Of a stretch of DNA of 64,000 nt, positions 1 through 8,221 are shown one piece after another. The DNA is from JADJWR01 sp964509545. GTDB taxonomy: Bacteria; Pseudomonadota; Gammaproteobacteria; Burkholderiales; Burkholderiaceae_F. The position numbers and the translations under genes were made by a program. The notes under the pieces are model-generated. The model did no database searches. It saw nothing but the letters and a program-made list of their open reading frames with translations, and was not told the origin of the DNA. The stretch is from contig CAZDXQ010000017.1 of assembly GCA_964509545.1 (NCBI GenBank), forward strand, positions 1-64,000. Reading direction: 5' to 3'. The number at the start of each line of letters is the position of its first letter. The first letter of the stretch is position 1.

Positions 1-836
1 TCGGTGTCGATGTTGACCTTGCGCACGCCGTGCTTGATCGCCTCCTGGATCTCCTCGACCGGCACGCCGTAGGTCTCCTTCATCTGCCCGCCGTACCTGC
101 GGATCTCCTCGAGCAGGTCCTGCGGCACGCTCGATGAGCCATGCATCACCAGGTGCGTGTTCGGGATCCGGCGGTGGATCTGCTTGATCCGCTCGATCGC
201 CAGGATGTCGCCGGTGGGCTTGCGCGTGAACTTGTAGGCGCCGTGGCTGGTGCCGATGGCGATGGCCAGCGCGTCCAGTTGCGTCTTCTTGACGAAGTCG
301 GCCGCCTGGTCGGGGTCGGTCAGCAGCATTTCCTTCGTCATCGTGATCTCGGCGCCGTGGCCGTCTTCCTTGTCGCCGCGCATCGTCTCCAGCGAGCCGA
401 GGCAGCCCAGCTCGCCTTCGACGCTGACGCCGAGCTTGTGCGCGATGTCGACCACCTGCTTCGTGACCTGCACGTTGTAGTCGTAGTCGGCGACCGTCTT
501 GCCGTCTTCCTTCAGCGAGCCGTCCATCATCACGCTGGAAAAGCCGAGCTTGATCGCGCTCTCGCACACGGCGGGCGAGGCGCCGTGGTCCTGGTGCATG
601 GCGATCGGGATCGCCGGGTAGCTGTCGATCGCCGCCTGGATCAGGTGGGCGAGGAACTTCTCGCCGGCGTATTTCCGCGCTCCCGCCGAGGCCTGCATGA
701 TCACCGGCGCGTTGACCTCGGCGGCGGCCTCCATGATCGCCTGCACCTGCTCGAGGTTGTTGACGTTGAAGGCGGGAATGCCGTAGCCGTTTTCCGCCGC
801 GTGGTCGAGAAGCTGCCGCATCGATACCAGTGCCAT
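1..836 (-). CDS. fba: Class II fructose-1,6-bisphosphate aldolase, 3' end cut by window edge
   Basis: Cleaves fructose-1,6-bisphosphate to dihydroxyacetone phosphate and glyceraldehyde-3-phosphate in glycolysis and gluconeogenesis. The visible 278 codons start MALVSMRQLLDHAAENGYG and contain the zinc-binding and active-site signatures of class II aldolases: AMHQDHGASP, VEGELGCLG, GTSHGAYKF and VMHGSSSVPQ. They are still open at GVRKVNIDT at base 1, so roughly the last fifth is missing. The start at 836 is supported by an AGGAGG ribosome site a few bases upstream. It is the last visible gene of the minus-strand pgk-pyk-fba run, 138 bp after pyk, and is probably cotranscribed. The Calvin-cycle-type (class IIB) subfamily is likely. 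Confidence 0.96.
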   Translation of the reverse strand, partial: MALVSMRQLLDHAAENGYGIPAFNVNNLEQVQAIMEAAAEVNAPVIMQASAGARKYAGEKFLAHLIQAAIDSYPAIPIAMHQDHGASPAVCESAIKLGFSSVMMDGSLKEDGKTVADYDYNVQVTKQVVDIAHKLGVSVEGELGCLGSLETMRGDKEDGHGAEITMTKEMLLTDPDQAADFVKKTQLDALAIAIGTSHGAYKFTRKPTGDILAIERIKQIHRRIPNTHLVMHGSSSVPQDLLEEIRRYGGQMKETYGVPVEEIQEAIKHGVRKVNIDT

Positions 837-974
837 CACATCCTCCTGAAGTTGCCGGAAAGTCTAGTCGAGCCGCGGTCCATCTCCGCTGGGCCGCTCC
901 CGCTCATACGGTATGGGGTATATGGCGACCCGCCCCGGCGCCGTGCCCGAACCGCGCCAGGCCCGCGTCGCCGC

Positions 975-2408
975 TCAGGCATGCTCCCCCACGCGCACGA
1001 TCTTCAGCGTGTTGGTGCCGCCGGGCTGGCCCATCGGCTCGCCGCAGGTCAGCACGATCAGGTCGCCGCGCTTGACCCGCGCCCGATCGAGCATCAGCGC
1101 TTCCGCCGCGGCGAGCGCCCGGTCGCGGTCGTCGGTGATCGGGAAGTGCAGCGGCCGCACGTTGCGGTACAGCGCCAGCCGCCGCTGCGTGGCCACGCTC
1201 GGCGTCAGCGCGTAGATCGGGATGTCGATGTCGTGCCGGCTCATCCACAGCGCCGTCGATCCCGACTCGGTCAGGGCGACGATCGCGGCACAGCGCAGGT
1301 GATAGGCGGTGAACAGCGCGCCGTAGGCGATCGACTGGTCGACCCGGGTGAAGGTCTCGTTGAGGAACTGCTGGTCGAGGCCGGGCGTTTCCGAGCGGTC
1401 GGCTTCGAGCACGATCGACGCCATCGTCTCGACCACCTCGACCGGGTATTTGCCACTCGCGGTCTCGGCCGACAGCATCACCGCGTCGGTGCCGTCGAGC
1501 ACCGCGTTGGCCACGTCGCTGACCTCGGCGCGCGTGGGCGAGGCGTTGACGATCATCGACTCCATCATCTGCGTCGCCGTGATGGCGAGCTTGTTCGCCT
1601 CGCGCGCCATCTTGATCATCCGCTTCTGCAGCGCCGGCACGGCGGCGTTGCCGACCTCCACCGCCAGGTCGCCGCGCGCCACCATGATGCCGTCGGCGGC
1701 GTCGAGGATCTCCTTGAGCACCGGGATGGCCTCGGCGCGCTCGATCTTGGCGATGACCAGCGGCTTGATGCCGTGCTTCTCGCCGGCGATGCTGGCCAGC
1801 CGGCGCGCCATCTCGACGTCGGTGCGGTTCTTGACGAACGACACGGCGACGTAGTCGGCGCCGCACTCCATCGCCGTCTCGATGTCGCGCACGTCCTTGG
1901 CCGTGAGCGCCGGCGCCGACAGGCCGCCGCCCTGCTTGTTGATGCCCTTGTTGTTCGACAGTTCGCCGCCGACGCGCACCGTGGTGACGATCTCGGCGCC
2001 GGCCACGCGGTCGACGTCGAGCACGAGCAGGCCGTCGTTCAACAGCAGCACGTCGCCGGCGCGCACGTCCTTGGGCAGGTCCTTGTAGTCGAGGCCGGCG
2101 CGCTCGGCGTTGCCCAGTTCGCAGTTGGCATCGAGGACGAAGCGGGCGCCGGGGTGCAGTTCCACCTTGCCATCCGCGAACTTGCCGACGCGGATCTTCG
2201 GTCCCTGCAGGTCGGCCATGATCGCGACTTCGCGCCCGCTGGCGGCCGCTGCATCGCGCACCAGCTTTGCCCGCTGCAGGTGATCCTCGGGCTTGCCGTG
2301 CGAGAAGTTGAAGCGCACGACGTCGACCCCGGCGGCAAGAAGCCGCTGCAGGATCAGCGGGTCGCTGGACGCGGGGCCGAGCGTGGCGACGATCTTGGTG
2401 CTGCGCAT
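975..2408 (-). CDS. pyk: Pyruvate kinase
   Basis: Transfers phosphate from phosphoenolpyruvate to ADP, the last step of glycolysis. The 477-residue protein has the normal family length. It begins MRSTKIVATLGPASS and carries the signatures KIERAEAIPVLKEIL, MVARGDLAVEVG and SAETASGKYPVEVVETM. An in-frame upstream extension to 2471 has no homology-like character. The ATG at 2408 is preceded by an AGGAGA site and matches the usual N-terminus. It lies 133 bp downstream of pgk and upstream of fba on the same strand, consistent with one glycolytic transcript. Confidence 0.96.
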   Translation of the reverse strand: MRSTKIVATLGPASSDPLILQRLLAAGVDVVRFNFSHGKPEDHLQRAKLVRDAAAASGREVAIMADLQGPKIRVGKFADGKVELHPGARFVLDANCELGNAERAGLDYKDLPKDVRAGDVLLLNDGLLVLDVDRVAGAEIVTTVRVGGELSNNKGINKQGGGLSAPALTAKDVRDIETAMECGADYVAVSFVKNRTDVEMARRLASIAGEKHGIKPLVIAKIERAEAIPVLKEILDAADGIMVARGDLAVEVGNAAVPALQKRMIKMAREANKLAITATQMMESMIVNASPTRAEVSDVANAVLDGTDAVMLSAETASGKYPVEVVETMASIVLEADRSETPGLDQQFLNETFTRVDQSIAYGALFTAYHLRCAAIVALTESGSTALWMSRHDIDIPIYALTPSVATQRRLALYRNVRPLHFPITDDRDRALAAAEALMLDRARVKRGDLIVLTCGEPMGQPGGTNTLKIVRVGEHA

Positions 2409-2541
2409 AGCCGGGCTCTCCTGTGGCGCCCGTCGCCGGCGTGCGCCGGCCGAGGCAGGTCGATTGTGCATCCAGTGCCGGCGAACGCCACGGCGGCCGT
2501 GATCCCGCGGCCGCGCGGCGGCGGCAGGCGCGACGCCGGCG

Positions 2542-3744
2542 TCAGCCCGCGGCGCGCTGCTGCAGCACGTCGATCGCCGGCAGCGTCTTGCCCTCGAGGA
2601 ACTCGAGGAAGGCGCCGCCGCCGGTCGAGATGTAGCTGACCCGGTCGCCGATGTTGTACTTGGCGATCGCCGCCAGCGTGTCGCCGCCGCCGGCGATCGA
2701 GAAGGCGCCGCGCGTGCTGGCCTCGGCGATCGCCAGCGCCATCTGGTGCGTGCCGTTGGCGAAGGCGTCGAACTCGAACACGCCGACCGGCCCGTTCCAG
2801 ATGATCGTGCCGGCGGAATTGATCACGCGCGCCAGTTCGAGCGTGCTGGCCGGGCCGACGTCGAGGATCATCTCGTCGTCGCGCACGTCGTCGGCGCGGC
2901 GCACCGTCGCCGCGGCGTCGGCCTTGAATTCCTTCGCCACGACGACGTCCTTGGGCAGCGGCAGCGTGCCGCCCTTGGCCGCCAGTGTCGCCAGCACCTT
3001 GCGGCACTCGGGCACGAGGTCGGGCTCGGCCAGCGATTTGCCGATCTTCATGCCCTCGGCCAGCAGGAAGGTGTTAGCGATGCCGCCGCCGACGACCAGC
3101 AGGTCGACCTTCTGCGCCAGGTTGTTCAGGATCGTCAGCTTGGTCGAGACCTTGCTCCCTGCCACGATCGCCAGCAGCGGCCGCTTCGGCTCGAGCAGCG
3201 CCCGGCCGAGCGCGTCGATCTCCGCAGCCAGCAACGGGCCGGCACAGGCGATCGGCGCATACTTGGCGATGCCGTGCGTCGTCGCCTCGGCGCGATGCGC
3301 GGTGCCGAAGGCGTCGTTCACGTAAACGTCGCAGAGCTTCGCCATCTTCTGCGCCAGTTCGTCGCTGTTCTTCTTCTCGCCCTTGTTGATGCGGCAGTTC
3401 TCCAGCAGCACGACCTGGCCGGGTGCCACGTCGACGCCGTCGATCCAGTTGGCGCGCAGCGGCACGTCGCGGCCGAGCAGTTCGCCCAGCCGCTTTGCCA
3501 CCGGCGCCAGCGAGTCCTCCGGCTTGAACTCGCCTTCTGTCGGCCGGCCGAGGTGCGAAGTGACCATGACCGCCGCGCCGCCGTCGAGCGCCATCCTGAT
3601 CGCCGGCACCGACGCACGGATGCGCGTGTCCTCGGTGATGTTGCCGGCATCGTCCTGCGGCACGTTCAGGTCCGAGCGTATGAAGACGCGTTTGCCGGCC
3701 AGCGCGCGCGCGGCGGCCAGTTCGGAGAGCAGTTTGACTTTCAT
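2542..3744 (-). CDS. pgk: Phosphoglycerate kinase
   Basis: Catalyses the reversible phosphotransfer between 1,3-bisphosphoglycerate and ADP. The 400-residue protein has the standard length. It shows RSDLNVPQDD and TSHLGRPTEG in the N-terminal substrate domain, AIVAGSKVSTKLTIL in the middle, and GGGDTLAAI in the C-terminal nucleotide domain. In related genomes pgk often follows tkt and gap directly. Here about 3.5 kb holding a protease/rhombosortase pair and a repeat array separates it from gap, so it probably has its own promoter in 3745-3899. Confidence 0.96.
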   Translation of the reverse strand: MKVKLLSELAAARALAGKRVFIRSDLNVPQDDAGNITEDTRIRASVPAIRMALDGGAAVMVTSHLGRPTEGEFKPEDSLAPVAKRLGELLGRDVPLRANWIDGVDVAPGQVVLLENCRINKGEKKNSDELAQKMAKLCDVYVNDAFGTAHRAEATTHGIAKYAPIACAGPLLAAEIDALGRALLEPKRPLLAIVAGSKVSTKLTILNNLAQKVDLLVVGGGIANTFLLAEGMKIGKSLAEPDLVPECRKVLATLAAKGGTLPLPKDVVVAKEFKADAAATVRRADDVRDDEMILDVGPASTLELARVINSAGTIIWNGPVGVFEFDAFANGTHQMALAIAEASTRGAFSIAGGGDTLAAIAKYNIGDRVSYISTGGGAFLEFLEGKTLPAIDVLQQRAAG

Positions 3745-3899
3745 CGTCGGAATAGGGCGTAGGAAAGGCGGCGGAGTGCCCGGGGGACCGGCAGGCGGTG
3801 ACCGGATTCAATGCCCCGAGCGCGAGCAAGGATTATACGAAGGCAATCGCAGTCACCGCCTGCGAGCGCGCCGTGCGCCACGCCGGCAATCGATCGGCA

Positions 3900-4538
3900 A
3901 TGCCCTCGACCTCTGAGCCGCGTGCGTCCGCCGGTCTTCTTCTGGCGCCGCCGGCGCAGTTGGCGCTGGCCGGCACGATCCTGCTGACGGTGCTGCAGGC
4001 GACGCCCGCGGCCGCGCCGCTGCTCGAATACCGTCGCGAGCTCTTGGCTGCCGAGCCGTGGCGCCTGCTCACCGGCCATCTCGTGCATCTGAACTGGACG
4101 CACGCGCTGGTCAACGGCGCCGCCTGGCTGCTGCTGGCGCATCTCTTCGCGCCGATGCTCGATGCCAGGCGCCAGTTGCTGGCGCTGGCGCTCGGCGCCG
4201 CGTTCGTGTCGCTGGCACTGGCGCTGCTGTACCCGGCCATCGAGTGGTATCGCGGCGCCTCCGGAATGCTGCACGCCCTTTTCTTCGCCGGCGCGAGCTC
4301 GGCGCTGCGGGTGGCCGTGCGCGAGCGTCGCTGGCCGGCGGCGCTGTGGGCGGCCGCGTTTGCCGGCGGCTGGCTGAAGATCGCGCTGGAATGGCCGCGC
4401 GACGCGCTGACACCCCACGCGGAATGGCTGGGCGCGAGCATCGTGCCGCAGGCGCACCTGGCCGGCGCCGTCGCCGGCACCGCGCTCGGCGCGCTTTTCA
4501 GTCGAAGGCGGCGTCAATCCGCCGCGGTCAGCCTTTAA
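3900..4538 (+). CDS. rrtA: Rhombosortase (rhomboid-family intramembrane serine protease)
   Basis: A multi-pass inner-membrane protease of the rhomboid superfamily. Rhombosortases are thought to cut GlyGly-CTERM tails from exported proteins. Counting from the ATG at 3900 (212 residues), the sequence shows the rhomboid HLVHLNWTHALVN segment (residues 60-72), the catalytic GASG motif with Ser121, and the catalytic histidine in PQAHLAGA (His186), spread over about six hydrophobic segments. An in-frame GTG at 3798 would add 34 residues without homology. Neither start has a strong ribosome site, so the N-terminus is uncertain. The gene converges on the GlyGly-CTERM subtilase at 4528-6465 and overlaps its 3' end by 11 bp, which identifies the likely substrate. 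It is divergent from pgk. Confidence 0.85.
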   Translation: MPSTSEPRASAGLLLAPPAQLALAGTILLTVLQATPAAAPLLEYRRELLAAEPWRLLTGHLVHLNWTHALVNGAAWLLLAHLFAPMLDARRQLLALALGAAFVSLALALLYPAIEWYRGASGMLHALFFAGASSALRVAVRERRWPAALWAAAFAGGWLKIALEWPRDALTPHAEWLGASIVPQAHLAGAVAGTALGALFSRRRRQSAAVSL

Positions 4539-6465
4539 GCCGGCGGCGCGACAGCGCAAGCAGGCCGGCCAGCACGATCAGCAACGACCACGGCAACGCA
4601 CCGCCGCCGCCGCCACCACCGCTCGGCGCGCTGACGGCGAGCGTGAAGTCGTAGCGATCGGAGGTACCGGCGCTGTCGGTGACGGCGAGGCGCAGCGTGT
4701 ATTGGCCGGCATTGCCGATGAACTGCGTGACCGCCGCCGTCGGCGCGGAAAAGACGCCGCCCGCCGGCCCGGAGATGACGGTCCAGCTGTAGCCGGTGAT
4801 CAACCGGCGCGGCGCCGGCAGGCTCTCCGAACCGTCGAAGGTCACCGCCTGCCCCTGTGCGCTGCTCGACGGACCGAAGACCACCGCCACCGCGTTGCCG
4901 GCCGCGCGCACGGCCTTGCCGGCGTCGAGCATGCCGTCGCCGCAGGAGGACGAGTCGCAGTTGCACTGGCCGTCGTTGGGAAAGTTGCCGTTGGCGTCGG
5001 CCCTGAAATTCGGATCGGAACAGGACAGCAGCGCCGGATCGGGCGCCGGGAACACGCGCGTGGTCAGGCGCAGGCGGGCGGTCAGGTCGTCGTTGGTCAG
5101 CAGCGGATCGACGCTGAGCATCAGTGCCGCGACGCCGGCGACCATCGGCGTGGAGAAACTGGTGCCGAGCTTGCCGCCGTAGATCATCGGGCCCGGTGTG
5201 GTGAAGCCCGCGTTATCGGTCGATACGATCGGATACAGGCAGCGCGCCCCTGTGGTATCGACGCAGTTGCCGCCGGGCGCGGCGATCGTCACGCCCGGGC
5301 CGAAGTTGGCGAAGCCGACCTTGCTGCCGACATGGCGCAGCGCGGTCACCGACACGACGCCGGGGCAGTTGCCCGGCGACGCGACTTCGCCGGCGCCATC
5401 GTTGCCGGCAGCGGCAACGACCAGCACATTGCGCGCGCGCAATTCGTCGACAGCGCTGACGTAGGCCGCCGAACAGTTCTCGAGCGCGCCAAGGCTCAGA
5501 TTGACGACCCGAGCCGGAGTCGTGTTCACCGGCGCGCCCGGCACCGTAAGGCCGGCCGCCCAGCGCATGCCGGCGAGGATGTCGGAGTCGTAGCCGAAGC
5601 ACTTGCCGAGCACGCGCACCGGCAGGATCGGCGTGTGCCAGCCGATGCCGGCGCCGCCGATGCCGTTGTTGCTGCGCGCGCCGATGATGCCGGCGATGTG
5701 CACGCCGTGCCACGAACTGTCGGACTCCTCGCAATCCGAGAACAGCGGGTCGCTCTGGTCGGCCTTGCTGATCCAGTCGCCGGGGTCGCTCGGGTCGGCA
5801 TCGCGGCCGTTGCCGTCGTTGGCCACCTTGATCGCATCGGCCGTGCCGCTGCCGCCGATGAAGTCATAACCGGGCAGGTACTTGCCGCCCGGTTCGCTCA
5901 CCCGGCCGAGATCCTGGTGACCGAACAGTGCGCCGGTGTCGAGCACGGCGACGACAATGTCAGCCCGCCCAACGGCGACGCCCCTCGAAAGAAAATCAGC
6001 CCACGCCGCCGGCCCATCGATCGCCGACACAAAAGTGCCGTTCGGCGCATCGAGCCACCATTGGCCGACTTCAGCCTCCTGCGATCGCGTGAACAACGGA
6101 TCATTCGGCACCGCGGTTCGGTACTTGCGCCGGTCCGCCACCGCGTACTCGACCGCCGGGTCGGCCGACAGGCGCTGCAGCAGGTTCGCCAGTTCGCGCC
6201 CGCGCAGCGGCCGCTCCAGCCGCAGGGCGTGCATGTGTTCGGAGACGCTTCGCGCGAGTTCCAGCGGCACCGCCTGCCGCGCGGCCAGTTCGCCGATGCG
6301 CGCCGGAAGCGGCTGTGCCGCGGCCGATCGCGATTCGCGGAACTTGACGATCACGCGCTGCGCTTCGTCGTTCGCGGTCGAAGTGGAACGGACCGGCGCG
6401 GCAGTTGCCATGCCACTGCACGCCGCCAGCCCAAGCGCTGCCAGCCACCACCGTAATGCCTTCAT
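4528..6465 (-). CDS. Exported S8 subtilisin-like serine protease with GlyGly-CTERM tail
   Basis: A 645-residue exported protease. The N-terminus has a hydrophobic signal segment (residues 5-22) with a lipobox-like LAAC at Cys16. An inhibitor-like propeptide follows (about 35-115). The S8 catalytic domain holds Asp176 in AVLDTG, His253 in WHGVHIAG and Ser436 in GTSFSTP. Several cysteines suggest disulfides. From about 535 to 610 there is a PKD/immunoglobulin-like segment. The last 33 residues are a run of seven glycines, a hydrophobic helix (LLIVLAGLLAL) and SRRRLKG, the architecture of a GlyGly-CTERM sorting signal. The start at 6465 has a GGAG site. The convergent neighbour is a rhombosortase, so tail processing during or after type II secretion is inferred. 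Confidence 0.9.
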   Translation of the reverse strand: MKALRWWLAALGLAACSGMATAAPVRSTSTANDEAQRVIVKFRESRSAAAQPLPARIGELAARQAVPLELARSVSEHMHALRLERPLRGRELANLLQRLSADPAVEYAVADRRKYRTAVPNDPLFTRSQEAEVGQWWLDAPNGTFVSAIDGPAAWADFLSRGVAVGRADIVVAVLDTGALFGHQDLGRVSEPGGKYLPGYDFIGGSGTADAIKVANDGNGRDADPSDPGDWISKADQSDPLFSDCEESDSSWHGVHIAGIIGARSNNGIGGAGIGWHTPILPVRVLGKCFGYDSDILAGMRWAAGLTVPGAPVNTTPARVVNLSLGALENCSAAYVSAVDELRARNVLVVAAAGNDGAGEVASPGNCPGVVSVTALRHVGSKVGFANFGPGVTIAAPGGNCVDTTGARCLYPIVSTDNAGFTTPGPMIYGGKLGTSFSTPMVAGVAALMLSVDPLLTNDDLTARLRLTTRVFPAPDPALLSCSDPNFRADANGNFPNDGQCNCDSSSCGDGMLDAGKAVRAAGNAVAVVFGPSSSAQGQAVTFDGSESLPAPRRLITGYSWTVISGPAGGVFSAPTAAVTQFIGNAGQYTLRLAVTDSAGTSDRYDFTLAVSAPSGGGGGGGALPWSLLIVLAGLLALSRRRLKG

Positions 6466-6800
6466 CGCCGCTCCATTCGTTGCGCTGGCATTGCCCTGAG
6501 GCGCCGCGGCATGCCGCGACCTGGGCCCTGTCGTTCACTCGTTCCGGGGCACCGGAATCACCGCCAGCGCGACATGCAACCAACGCGTCGCGGGCATGCG
6601 GCGATGACCTGCCGGATACGCATTCGTGCCATCGCGCGATCGCACTGGCGCCGGAGGATACCGGCCAACGCACAGGCACGCGCCAGCGTAGCGAAGGGGC
6701 GCGGCTGAACGCATCAGCCGGGCGGCTGATGCCCGTCCGGCGGGATGCCGCGTGCGACGGAGATTCCTGCAGCCAGTGTCGAAGTCAGCGGGCGCGGCGT
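6466..6800. other. Intergenic stretch upstream of the subtilase, no gene recognised
   Basis: This stretch lies between the protease start and the gap-tail repeat array. Open frames in it are short, unlike any family I know, and have no ribosome sites. It should carry the promoter of the protease on the minus strand, but I cannot point to a convincing -10/-35 pair. Confidence 0.5.
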
Positions 6801-7277
6801 GCTGAATCCCCACTCGTGGTGCCGCCCGCCGGCGTTCGGCCTTAACTTCGGCTGCGCCGAAGTGAGCAGGCGCCGCAATCAATGGGGCCGGCGTCGGTTA
6901 CCCGATCACTTCGCCGCCATCAGCGCAACCGTGGTGTCCAGCATCCGGTTCGAGGAGCCGCGGTCATTGTGTCTCCGGCCGGGCGGCGCACGCCGCCCTT
7001 AACTTGACTGCGCCAAGTTAGCCTGCGACGCAACGAGTTGGGGCGGCTTCGATCGCTCTCTCAGCGCGCCGCCATCAGCGCAACCGTCGTGTCCAGCATC
7101 CGATTGCTGAATCCCCACTCGTTGTGCCGCCCGCCCGCCTTCGGCCTTAACTTCGGCTGCGCCGAAGTAAGCGGGCGCCGCAATGAATGGGGCCGGCTTC
7201 GGTTACCCGATCACTTGGCCGCCATCAGCGCCACCGTGGTGTCCAGCATCCGGTTCGAAAAGCCCCATTCATTGTCA
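6801..7277. repeat. Tandem array of degenerate gap 3'-end copies with conserved hairpin
   Basis: Immediately downstream of gap, units of about 150-155 bp repeat. The true gap tail is 7211-7277. A second tail at 7061-7126 (minus strand) still encodes NEWGFS then NRMLDTTVALMAAR and a stop. A third at 6906-6968 encodes NRMLDTTVALMAAK and a stop after a corrupted NDRGSS. A fourth fragment at 6801-6824 encodes only HEWGFS. Between tails lies a conserved spacer with an inverted repeat: ACTTCGGC/GCCGAAGT around TGC at 6845-6863 and 7150-7168, and TAACTTG/CAAGTTA around ACTGCGC at 7000-7020. The spacer at 6981-6998 also holds GGGCGGCG/CGCCGCCC. The tails differ mostly at synonymous positions. Confidence 0.9.
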
Positions 7278-8221
7278 TACCAGCTGGAGACTTTGACGAG
7301 GCGGCCGGAGACTTTGGTCAGCGTGGCCTCGAAGATGCTGGAGCGCGGGTCGTGGTTGAAGTCGCTGGAAACGAGCGGCTCGGCGTTGTAGCCGAGGATG
7401 CCCTTCAGTTCGCCGTCGGCCGCCGCCTTCATGATGGCGTTGATCTCGTCGACCGTGGTGTCGCGCGCGGCGACGAAGGACAGGTCGACCACCGACACGT
7501 TGATCGTCGGCACGCGGATCGCGTAGCCGTCGAGCTTGCCATTCAGCTCCGGCAGCACCAGGCCCACCGCGGCCGCAGCGCCGGTCTTGGTCGGGATCAT
7601 GTTGTGCGCGGCGGCACGCGCCCGGCGCAGGTCCTCGTGATAAACGTCGGTCAGCACCTGGTCGTTGGTGTAGGCGTGGATCGTCGTCATCAGGCCGTTG
7701 ACCAGTCCGATCTTCTCGTGCAGCGGCTTGACCATCGGCGCCAGGCAGTTGGTCGTACACGAAGCGTTGGAGATCACGGTGTGCGCGGCTTTCAGCGTGC
7801 CGTGGTTGACGCCGTAGACGATCGTGCCGTCGACGTCCTTGCCGCCGGGCGCCGAGATGATCACTTTCTTCGCCCCCGCCTTCAGGTGCGCCGAGGCCTT
7901 CTCCTTGCTGGTGAAAAAGCCGGTGCACTCGTGCACGACATCGACGCCGAGGTCCTTCCACGGCAGCTGCGCCGGATCGCGGTTCGACAGCACCTTGATC
8001 CGGTCGCCATTGACGACCAGCGAATCACCGTCGATCGCCACCGTGCCGGGGAACTTGCCGTGCGCGGTGTCGTACTTGGTCAGGTGGGCATTGATCTTGG
8101 TGTCGCCCAGGTCGTTGATCGCCACGATCTGGATGTCGTGCTTTTTGCCGCCCTCGTAGTGCGCGCGCAGGATGTTGCGGCCGATGCGGCCATAGCCGTT
8201 GATGGCAACCTTGATCGTCAT
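7211..8221 (-). CDS. gap: Glyceraldehyde-3-phosphate dehydrogenase, type I
   Basis: Oxidises and phosphorylates glyceraldehyde-3-phosphate to 1,3-bisphosphoglycerate with NAD. The 336-residue protein begins MTIKVAINGYGRIGRN (Rossmann dinucleotide site) and has the catalytic Cys155 in SNASCTTNCLAP, STFD-type tail features and the normal C-terminus NRMLDTTVALMAAK. The start at 8221 has a GGGGAG site, and its ATG overlaps the tkt stop by four bases (ATGA), so translation is coupled to tkt. Upstream in-frame codons to 8368 lie inside tkt and are not part of the gene. Its 3' end is the source of the degenerate copies at 6801-7126. Confidence 0.97.
   Translation of the reverse strand: MTIKVAINGYGRIGRNILRAHYEGGKKHDIQIVAINDLGDTKINAHLTKYDTAHGKFPGTVAIDGDSLVVNGDRIKVLSNRDPAQLPWKDLGVDVVHECTGFFTSKEKASAHLKAGAKKVIISAPGGKDVDGTIVYGVNHGTLKAAHTVISNASCTTNCLAPMVKPLHEKIGLVNGLMTTIHAYTNDQVLTDVYHEDLRRARAAAHNMIPTKTGAAAAVGLVLPELNGKLDGYAIRVPTINVSVVDLSFVAARDTTVDEINAIMKAAADGELKGILGYNAEPLVSSDFNHDPRSSIFEATLTKVSGRLVKVSSWYDNEWGFSNRMLDTTVALMAAK

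Noticed and set aside
6535..6882. Small frames within the region between the subtilase and the gap-tail array
   Set aside because: They lack ribosome sites and known motifs, and one overlaps the repeat array, so they look like chance frames.
6801..7210. A broken second gap gene (pseudogene)
   Set aside because: Only the last 21-22 codons are represented in each copy and no upstream gap sequence is found, so this is a repeated tail and not the remnant of a full paralogue.
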